A DNA stretch of 64,000 nt from Kazachstania africana CBS 2517 (lineage: Eukaryota; Ascomycota; Saccharomycetes; Saccharomycetales; Saccharomycetaceae). The translations under genes and the position numbers were made by a program. Location: positions 1,116,001-1,180,000 of the forward strand of contig NC_018940.1 in the NCBI RefSeq assembly GCF_000304475.1, given 5' to 3'. The notes under the pieces are model-generated. The model was not told the DNA's origin and made no database searches. It was given only the letters and a program-made list of their open reading frames with translations. Below are positions 20,031 to 28,700 of this stretch, one piece after another; the first letter of the stretch is position 1; each line of letters begins with the position of its first letter.

Positions 20031-21737
20031 TTAACCTTGTGCGCCTATTTAACGTGACAAAGAAAATAGCAATTGATAGTATTCAGTGTTTGTAAATTGC
20101 AGTAGCGACTGAAACAGGCAGTGCAGTTGGTCTTCAATGATATAAACTTGACTTCCAGTGGAATACTCGAGCATCATCAATAATTTAAGAAATCAAAACA
20201 TGAAAAAGCATCTCTCCGAACAAACAATAATGCCATACAGCTCGAGGCAAATCACCATACTAAAAGAAGTCGGGATTGCGCTAACATATAATATTGCAGT
20301 TTGTCACGATATTATAGCTCAGTTGCAATGAATTTGAAATATTTTTGTTTCACGGTGGGTGCTGAATGGTGTCATCAAATACACTATACATTGCATAGTC
20401 ATCGCTAAACATGTTTCATTGCAAATTGTATCTTTGACGATTAACTACTGAAGGTTATTTCTATAGTAAGGGAATATTTGAATTCATCATACAAAAGTGT
20501 AGCAATTGTAGGGTGTAGTTAGATAGCGCAAGTGAAATACGTTGCTACAGTATCATATTTTCCGCATCAGGTAAAAAACGACGTTGAGTACTCTTTCCTC
20601 TAATTAGCTTTTAAGGTATTTACCGGTATAGTTCATCAATGACCCTCCATCTGCTAATTGTCAAGATTTTATGGTTATCATTTGATTAGCAGAGGTTCGA
20701 TATATTAATCTGCTATGCGGCACCATTGATTGCTAACCAGTCAGTAAATGTACGAATACCTCTATACGAAACATTTCTTATATTGAGTTACATATATACC
20801 AACAATGGGGCTTGGCTATTCATGAACTATTATTGATTGGTGGATAAAGGCGAGCGATTTCGCTTCTTTCGAACTTTTGGCTTCTAATATAGCCCAGGTT
20901 TCCACTTATAGAAACTATGCTAGAAACCGAAGTGTACTATTTAGCAGGTTATGCACAAAGATCTGTACTTTCTTGAGGAATAAGTGAAGAAAGGACTGCT
21001 TTTAAGAGTCACCTAAAACTGATGGAAGTACAGCATCATCCCTCTCATCACAACACGTATGTATTTGCCTTGGAAACCATTCGTAAGTCGGCCCCGTCTT
21101 GCCCAATCTTCGCTGTATTGATATCTCATGTGTAATCCTAAACTTTAGACTATGCAAAAGAGTGACAGGCCTATTTTTAGTCATTTAGTGGCCTAATATG
21201 GGCCATTGACATTTAGCTTAACAACACTAACGTTACTGGCCACAGTTGTTTGCTGTAGTCCTTGAAGAGGCACACACGAACAAAGAAAATCCACAGAAAT
21301 CTAAAAAAGTTGTTCAACCTATTCCTACGGCTTCTAGTCATAAAAGCAACTATTCTTGAATAAGAAAACTGGTTTCTGAACCACTTTTAAGCTGATAAAC
21401 TATACTTCAAAAATCAAAAATAGACACCAGAAACGTCTAAAAATCTCAACTTTCTCTCATCTTTATACTAAGGCAAATAACTAAAAGCAATATACGACGC
21501 ATGGGTAAGTATATGGTCTAGTTGAACGCGAAATATTCCTATTTGAACAAAGAATTTACAACATGTTGTCTGCCATCTTCCTAGCATCTCTAAAATATTA
21601 GTTTAACTATTTTAAATGTTCAGTCCCAATTTTTGAACAATATGCTTCGAAGATGAGTAGTCATTTGCTGCTTTGATAATTATATGATAATTATATGATA
21701 AGTATGGGTCAATAACACAAAAGAGATCGAATTTAGA
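20031..21737. other. 1.7-kb gene-free stretch between TUS1 and tRNA-Asn
   Basis: The longest unexplained space besides the FAS1-INA1 gap. No ORF with protein-like features is present; the few frames of 60 codons look random. A perfect 9-bp inverted repeat (TCTGCTAAT at 20650-20658 and ATTAGCAGA at 20685-20693) could form a stem-loop. The space falls where the two sister gene tracks interleave (TUS1 then MIA40) and may be the footprint of deleted genes. I find no LTR-like ends. Confidence 0.5.
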
Positions 21738-21811
21738 GACTCCATGGCCAAGCTGGTTAAGGCGTGCGACTGTTAATCGCAAGATCGTGAGTTCAATCCT
21801 CACTGGGGTCG
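21738..21811 (+). tRNA. tRNA-Asn (GTT)
   Basis: A 74-nt cloverleaf. Acceptor GACTCCA pairs with TGGGGTC, D-arm GGCCAAGCTGGTTAAGGC, anticodon stem around ACTGTTAATC with anticodon GTT, T-arm TGAGTTCAATCCTCA, discriminator G. It lacks an intron and is nearly identical to the yeast tRNA-Asn. The A and B boxes are intact, and a T5 run (21817-21821) shortly downstream can terminate Pol III. Confidence 0.97.
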
Positions 21812-22003
21812 ATCTACTTTTTTATTACCCAAATATTTTCAATTTTTTTTAGTAATATCTTTAAAGGATGTCAAAAGTGAGATTATGATTCGATGATGGA
21901 ATAACGTGAATTAAATAAAATAGCTGCCAGATAAAGAAAGGAGCAACTTGAGTGCGACCTTAAAACTGTCTAGATTGTTTCAAAGTTCGCAAAGTTCAAG
22001 AAG

Positions 22004-22774
22004 ATGTACTCTCGTCAATTGATTCCCAGAAATATATCGATGCTGCTGAGGTCGAGGACGACACTACCTCGTCTAGCTCAAGCTAGCCCAGTATTAAAAC
22101 GTTACAATTCCTCATCTTCGTCGAGTGGTCCTCGTTATAACAAGCCGTTAGCATGGACACTTGGTGCTGCTGCTATGTTGACCGGTATATACCTTGTTGC
22201 ACCATTTGATTTATTACCCAAGAGGCCCAAGGTTACCGAGCAGATTGCTATTGAACCAAAAGGTGAGAACCCTCAAGCTCAAACAAAAGACATTGATACT
22301 GAAGTAACAGAGGAAAACAAAAACCTAGGTGACAACATCGAAGCAACAAGTCTACCATCAGAAGTTCCCATTGAGAAGAAAGAAGCCAGTACAGATAAAA
22401 AGGAAACAACAATTGAAGCTGGCAAATTACAGGTACTTGAAAACATGGAATTGGGTGAAACCGAAGAAGAAGTCAGAAAGGAAGGGGCATACAATCCAGA
22501 AACAGGCGAAATCAATTGGGATTGTCCTTGTTTAGGCGGTATGGCTTATGGTCCTTGCGGGGAAGAATTTAAAGAAGCCTTCTCATGTTTTATCTATTCT
22601 GAAGCTGACCCTAAAGGTATTGACTGTGTTGAAAAATTCCAACACATGCAAGATTGTTTTAGAAAGTATCCAGAACATTATGCTGAGCAATTGAAGGAGG
22701 AGGAGGAAGCTACTGCAGTTCTGGAAGCAGAATCGAAAGGTGCAAATGAAGATTTCCTAGATGTAAAGGAATAG
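22004..22774 (+). CDS. MIA40: Mia40, mitochondrial intermembrane-space import oxidoreductase
   Basis: 256 residues from the ATG at 22004. A basic presequence (residues 1-45) is followed by one membrane anchor (about 49-66), an acidic linker, then the catalytic fold: redox-active CPC at Cys174/Cys176 and twin CX9C motifs at Cys185/Cys195 and Cys208/Cys218. Mia40 recognises incoming cysteine-rich proteins in the intermembrane space and oxidises them, being re-oxidised by Erv1. The protein is much shorter than S. cerevisiae Mia40 (403 residues), mostly through a shorter acidic linker and tail; the catalytic part is complete. In S. cerevisiae the gene is YKL195W, on another chromosome from the neighbours here. 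It is convergent with SPP382 (87 bp). Confidence 0.97.
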   Translation: MYSRQLIPRNISMLLRSRTTLPRLAQASPVLKRYNSSSSSSGPRYNKPLAWTLGAAAMLTGIYLVAPFDLLPKRPKVTEQIAIEPKGENPQAQTKDIDTEVTEENKNLGDNIEATSLPSEVPIEKKEASTDKKETTIEAGKLQVLENMELGETEEEVRKEGAYNPETGEINWDCPCLGGMAYGPCGEEFKEAFSCFIYSEADPKGIDCVEKFQHMQDCFRKYPEHYAEQLKEEEEATAVLEAESKGANEDFLDVKE

Positions 22775-22861
22775 AAGGAGAAACAAACAAACATTAAATA
22801 TATATGTATTTAATCATATATAATCCACTTGATTCAATTTTTTTTAGTCTCTAACATTGCG

Positions 22862-24904
22862 TCACGAAAGTTCAAGTTGCCAAAGGTAAATTGGCTCATA
22901 CTCATCACCTGTGTTGACCCATACAACATCATTTTTTATGGCTATTGACTTCTTTTTCTTGTTAATTTCATTCGTCACCTCAAAAACTGGTACTAGTGAA
23001 TTATGAATATCTGATAACTGAATGTATGCATTTGGAAGTTTCTTCAAAAGATAACCCCTATCTTCGCAATAATCCTCGACAACTTCTCTGAACGTTACAG
23101 CAACCTTTTTAGTCGGTATATTGTGCATGTTATACTCATGTGTCTCATTTCGATCTAGTGGTTTTTCTGCATCTTTTAATATATTTTTGACATCAAAATT
23201 TTCATCACAAATACAATTTTCATTTAGATATTTTAACTTATCATTATTTCCGTTATAGCCAACTAGAAACTTCAAAGTTTTGACTATTTCAACAAGTTCT
23301 TGGCCAATGGGTTGAGTATTTCTGAATATCTTATTGACAAGCCAGTTGAACCAATAAGTTGTCGTACCGTTATCATAATATAATAACCATTGATATATGA
23401 TCTTATTAATCTCATTAAAAACACCTTTTATTAGATGATTGTAGTCCTCTAGTACAAACAAAGGGCGTGACGTAATCAACCTTCTAACAAAGTCTATTGA
23501 TTCTGAAGGTTCATCGCTATCTATAAGAGAAGAAAAGGATCGTAGCTCATTATTAAAATCAAAATGGTAACTCCATTTTGAGCCTAAAAATTCAGGCAAA
23601 ATTATTTTTCTCACAATTTTATTGAAATCGTCTACTCCAATAAACTCTTTGACAAAAACGAGATTCCTTTCACTCTTTATCTTGCTATCTTTTAACCATT
23701 GATGACAAAATAGAACAAGTTTATTTTCTAAGATCCCCTTTAATTTGCATCTTATATTGCTCTCGTGGATATCTATGACTAATACCATGTCTAACAGGTA
23801 TATACTGGGATTAATAGAGGCATCATTATCTGAGTCGATGTCCCAAAGTTGTAAAGCCTCCACTAGTTTTGGTTCAATAAAATTTTCAATGATAAATGCA
23901 TAAGATTTTATGAATTTTAGTACTTCCTCGTAATTAATCAATATGGATATGATATTGTCGATATTATCAAGAGAAGTTAAATTAAAATTTTTCCAATATG
24001 GGAGCAACATATCATAGCAAGCTTTGAATATGGCTGTTTGAGTTCTGTTTAAACTATCATCTTCTTCAGCTAAGTTATACTTTAGAAAATCAATTATCGG
24101 TGAAACATTCAGTAAAAATATGTTCTTTTTATTGTTACACACTCCATCTAGGGCGTCCCACGCATTCACTGGCCCTAACTTTTCCTGTAGTAATTTTGAC
24201 ATCATTTTATCGATGAGTTCACTATCTGAAAGTGCCATTATTGAATTAGCACAACCTTCCAGAGAAGAATGATCTTGCATGAAACTTGTTTTGACATTTC
24301 TTAATAAGGTTTCTTCATGTCGTAGGTCTTTGAATTCAGTCTCAATGATTGATAATTGAGCATCAATGGATGCAAGTTTTTCTTCTACGCCTCGGAGCTC
24401 CTGCAAAAAGTTACTAGTATCTTGTTTTGACAGTGAGTTTTTTGATTCAGATAAAAGAGATGCATCCTCGGTAGTAATAATATTCAAACCTTTCAGTTTT
24501 TCAACTAAAACATAATTCATTCCATCATCATCCTGGATATCATCAGCTATTGATTGTGTGCCTTTTTTATCAAATGTGACAAATGCTTTATTAGTAGGAT
24601 CATTGTCAGAACTTTCTTCACTAGAACTGTAATAATCACCTTGACTAACTGAAACCATACCCAAACCAGCTTTCCTATTACCAACATTGGCATTAGTAGT
24701 GGCATCGATGGGATTTACGATACCTGAATTGCTCTTTCCCAGACCTTGACCACTTACAAACCCCATTTTCGCCAAAAGCTTGGCACCAATACCATAAGTC
24801 TTTGAAAACTCATCGGCTTTATCAGACTCTTTCTTGAGCTTCTTAGTTAACAGTGGTGCCTCGTCATTAGCATAATCATCGTTGACTCTCTTTTCCCTAT
24901 CCAT
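22862..24904 (-). CDS. SPP382: Spp382/Ntr1, G-patch activator of Prp43 in spliceosome disassembly
   Basis: 680 residues from the ATG at 24904 (S. cerevisiae 708). A G-patch lies at about residues 37-80 (GIGAKLLAKMGFVSGQGLGK). The middle and C-terminal parts are helical, matching the TFIP11/GCFC-type region. With Ntr2, Spp382 recruits and activates the DEAH helicase Prp43 to release lariat introns and take apart stalled spliceosomes. Position next to DCK1 and TUS1 agrees with YLR424W. ATG17, its neighbour in S. cerevisiae, is missing between it and DCK1 and is replaced by ACP1. Confidence 0.95.
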   Translation of the reverse strand: MDREKRVNDDYANDEAPLLTKKLKKESDKADEFSKTYGIGAKLLAKMGFVSGQGLGKSNSGIVNPIDATTNANVGNRKAGLGMVSVSQGDYYSSSEESSDNDPTNKAFVTFDKKGTQSIADDIQDDDGMNYVLVEKLKGLNIITTEDASLLSESKNSLSKQDTSNFLQELRGVEEKLASIDAQLSIIETEFKDLRHEETLLRNVKTSFMQDHSSLEGCANSIMALSDSELIDKMMSKLLQEKLGPVNAWDALDGVCNNKKNIFLLNVSPIIDFLKYNLAEEDDSLNRTQTAIFKACYDMLLPYWKNFNLTSLDNIDNIISILINYEEVLKFIKSYAFIIENFIEPKLVEALQLWDIDSDNDASINPSIYLLDMVLVIDIHESNIRCKLKGILENKLVLFCHQWLKDSKIKSERNLVFVKEFIGVDDFNKIVRKIILPEFLGSKWSYHFDFNNELRSFSSLIDSDEPSESIDFVRRLITSRPLFVLEDYNHLIKGVFNEINKIIYQWLLYYDNGTTTYWFNWLVNKIFRNTQPIGQELVEIVKTLKFLVGYNGNNDKLKYLNENCICDENFDVKNILKDAEKPLDRNETHEYNMHNIPTKKVAVTFREVVEDYCEDRGYLLKKLPNAYIQLSDIHNSLVPVFEVTNEINKKKKSIAIKNDVVWVNTGDEYEPIYLWQLELS

Positions 24905-25184
24905 AGAATCTTGATTGTCTCTTCATATAAAGTAATAGTAGAGTTCAATGACCTCTTCTAAAAAAAATAAAAGAATTGATATTGCGCTTAAGCCAGAAGA
25001 CTGATATAAACATTACAGACTCGAAAGAAATCAAGCTGGTAACGACTGCCAGCTTGATTATAAAGCAAATCAAGCACGTATATTGAATTATTCAAACATT
25101 ACATTAGGTAGAATGGGCTATTTAGTGGAGGGCGGGGCAGTATACTAATATATAAGAGACAAACATAATAATGATAGAAAGATT

Positions 25185-25589
25185 TCAAGTGGATTCTGGG
25201 TTGGACATAACATATTTGGCGGTTTCTCCCACCGTCTTCAAATTATCTGCTACGTCATCTGGAATCTCAATTTCAAATTCTTCTTCGATATTAACGAGTA
25301 ATTCCACAGTGTCTAAAGAATCCAGGCCCAAATCATCATAGTATGAAGTCGCTTCGGTGACAGATTTGTTTGTAAGTTGCTTGTTGTCAACATTAAAGGA
25401 TTTAATCACGTCCGCTATTCTAGTCACTACTTCTTTTTTATTAAGTTTGTTGGAAGTAGCGTAAAATCTTTGCGATAGAGAACTCCAATTGTAATTACCA
25501 ATTGCGGTGGACCTAGCCAATTTTTGAGAGCTCATTACAGCTATACCTAATGGCCTCAACTTGGTGCACGCTGAAATTGACTTAAACAT
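25185..25589 (-). CDS. ACP1: Mitochondrial acyl carrier protein
   Basis: 134 residues from the ATG at 25589. The frame is open 27 codons further upstream but without an ATG, and the chosen start gives a good mitochondrial presequence (MFKSISACTKLRP) ending near RFYA. The phosphopantetheine site DLGLDSLDTVELL is intact, with the attachment serine at residue 91. Acp1 carries growing chains in mitochondrial type II fatty acid synthesis, supplies octanoyl for lipoate, and supports Fe-S cluster and respiratory complex assembly. In S. cerevisiae it is YKL192C on chromosome XI, so its place between SPP382 and DCK1 marks interleaving of the two sister regions. Confidence 0.95.
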   Translation of the reverse strand: MFKSISACTKLRPLGIAVMSSQKLARSTAIGNYNWSSLSQRFYATSNKLNKKEVVTRIADVIKSFNVDNKQLTNKSVTEATSYYDDLGLDSLDTVELLVNIEEEFEIEIPDDVADNLKTVGETAKYVMSNPEST

Positions 25590-25754
25590 CTTGTAGGCTT
25601 TTCTTCTTCTCTTGTTTTCATTAAGAGTAGCTACTGCAGATGACAAATTATTTTGATATTCGGGGTTCAAATATCGAAGAAAAATCTATAATCAAATAGA
25701 AAAAATCATAAAAAATGGTATCAAAATTATATAAAGTCCAAATATATTCACATA

Positions 25755-28700
25755 TTATAAATGAAGATTGTGACTATGCGAAATTTCGTTGACAGTCTGT
25801 TGTAGTGACGTGCTTCCGAGTGTTTGTGTAGTTTGGTTGGATATTGATGAAACGGATGGTGCTAAGTGCGAACTGCCGGTAGTTAGCGAACTGTGGGAGC
25901 TCGATCTTGTAATATATTTCGTTAAAATCTCTCCCATATTCATATCCACAATTTCACTATTGACCGAGGCAGTCTTCATATGTTTTGTAGTACTCCTGTC
26001 CCAATGCGATGATCCCAGTGACTTTATCCTCTGAGATCCGTGAACGGAACCCTGTCTGGTAAATGACTTTGTTAGGTTTTCCAAGGTGGTATTATGTATA
26101 TTAATGTTATTGTGTTTGATCTCGTCAGAAAAATTCTCTTCGTACAACCTGAGCAATACATTATGGGACTCTTTGTATTCGCTGGAAGGTAATATCTCCA
26201 TATGAATGAGTAGACAACGGCTCAGGACTATCGTTAATTCATCAAATAATAATATCAACCTGTGTAGTTCTTGAGCATCAAACTGATCACAGGTAGGAGG
26301 CTTCAAAAACTCTTTATATTGGGATATACCTCCATTGATGGGTGCTGAAATTGTGCCCGTTATATTTCTTGACAATTCATTGAAAATGTCTGTGACATCG
26401 CCTTGTTCTTTTAGAACTTTCAAAGCCATGTTTTCAAGGCCATTCAATTCTTGAATTTTGATTTGTAAAGATCTTATGGCATTTTCCAATGGAGACAATT
26501 TACGCTTTTTCACTTCAATAATTTCAGATCTATACATCAAAGTTGGAAATGTAGACAGAGTAGTATATGTAAATTCCTCAACCCACAGATTAGTTACACT
26601 AGTAGAATTAGCTAATCTTCTAGAATTGCAAAAAGTTCTCAAATTTCTGTTTTCAATGTACATTCTAGTTTTGTTGTTCAATGCGCTAGAGTATTTGTCT
26701 GAAATATCTAGTTGCGGTTCAACCGTTGTCACATTGATCAATTTACCCATTGGAGGCTTCATCAGTAATTCATCTACCTGAGCCTGCTGTTGAATAATGC
26801 TTGATCCATGATAAATTTTCAATAATCTATTTTGCATCGATGTTATATGCTCAAAGGGTAAACCTTCAAAAATAAACATCTTATTTCTAATGGAGATTGG
26901 AAAACCAAAACCCATAAATGATACCTTAAAGTAAGTTGGCAGAAGTCTGTCAATACTCTGTAATTCTGTATAAATCGTGGAAATTTGGTCGTGTACAAAT
27001 GCTAGCCCATTCAAATCGTAGTCAATTTCGTCATATGCCTTGATCAAATCCTTATAGACAGCCAAGGCCTTTTCAAGTTTCAGGCCTTTCGAAAAATTTC
27101 TTGCAGCCTCCTTATACAGAAACTCCTTTCTTTCAAATGATGATTGTTTCGGTAATGAAGGATATGGTATTGCGGGTAAAACGTCATTAGGATCCCATTC
27201 GTATACGCTTGCAAGTAATTCCAAACCGAGGCCAGCCTGAACATAGTCCTTCTTTTTAATAGCATGTATATATAGATCATTAATCATTTTATGGAATAAT
27301 TCCGGTCTGTTGGCATCTAATAAATACCTGAACATCTCGATATGACGTGTTGTTCTATCATCGTCAAACTCTTCTTGCCCAGAAATCTTATAAGATTCGG
27401 CAACAATATGTAGGAAACCTAGCAACTCTTTCAGAAAATCTGAGAAAGCTTGATATAATATATCATCAGAGGGCATATGGACAGTATAAAATATGCAAGC
27501 AATAAATCGTTCCAATTCATAATTGTCTATGAAAAGCTTACCCATTTGGAATCCATTGTATAATTCTGGTATGCAGATGTTTAAAGCAGACTGAAAAGAA
27601 GATTCACTTTGCCAGAAGTTGATTGCCACACTCCAGATAATTTTACAACTAACCGCAGTCGCATCAATATGTCTACTAAAGGCAAATACGAAAAGCTCCC
27701 TCATAATTGATGGGTTTTCAATCAATAGCAGACGCTGATATTCACTAACATGATCAATACCGTATTTAGTTGCCATCACCATATGGTCATCCTTATCATT
27801 TTCATATCCCAGTGCATCCCACGATTCATTGAGTAGAAACGCAGCTTGCCTTTTCAAGTCATGAGTAATGCAGTATATTGCCTTTCTTGGAATAATGGCT
27901 AGCTTAGTTAATGTAGATACTTTGTGCGTTGACAGCATCAAAATCGCTTTATAGTATTCTGCCCACAGCTTCATATCGACTGTGCATTCATCATCTTGAT
28001 CATGCTTAGATTTCGAGGGAGAATTTTTTGTAATCATGAAATCTTTGCACATTCCCAGCAAGGTTAATGAACATCTAGTAAATAATGCTGTTATTGCTAA
28101 CCATTTCTTTTCTGGAAAAAATTCACCCTTGAGCAGGATTTTGATTGTTCTAGTAATTGTCAAAATATGTTCCTTACCAACCTCCTTCGAGTAAAACACT
28201 GACTGAAACATCTCGTCATTTTCACATTGTCTAGCAATTTCTGTAAGCGAGGAGTTATGCCCAAAAAATTTATACCCAACTTTCGTCAGTTCACATATTA
28301 TAGTGGCGATCTCGAGCAAGATTTCAACCACAATCTCATCATTAACAATTGAATCCATGGGCAGTTTTGGAAATGGTAATTCTACAGGAAATAACTTCGT
28401 GAAGGTCCTGCTGGTTTTGAATAAATTTGACTTTTTATAATATTTTCTTACCAATAGCAAAAACCGACAATAAGTCGGGATTAGTCTCATCATATTTATC
28501 AAAACTTTTCTATCTTTAATATTTTCGATTAGTGTAATCAATACGCTATTAGCCAGACGCATTGTGGGTACTTGTAAAATTCTATCATTTTGTAAAAGGT
28601 AGGGCTGCACGGTCCATTCAATACACCTAGAGATAAACTCTAAATGTAACGCATTATAGTTACTATTGTCAAATAAAGTATTCTTTGAAACTTCGGAAGA

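Noticed and set aside
21501..21510. ATG followed by GTAAGT (ATGGGTAAGT), like the tiny first exon of a spliced ribosomal protein gene
   Set aside because: No TACTAAC-like branch site, acceptor or protein-coding second exon follows before the tRNA-Asn at 21738.
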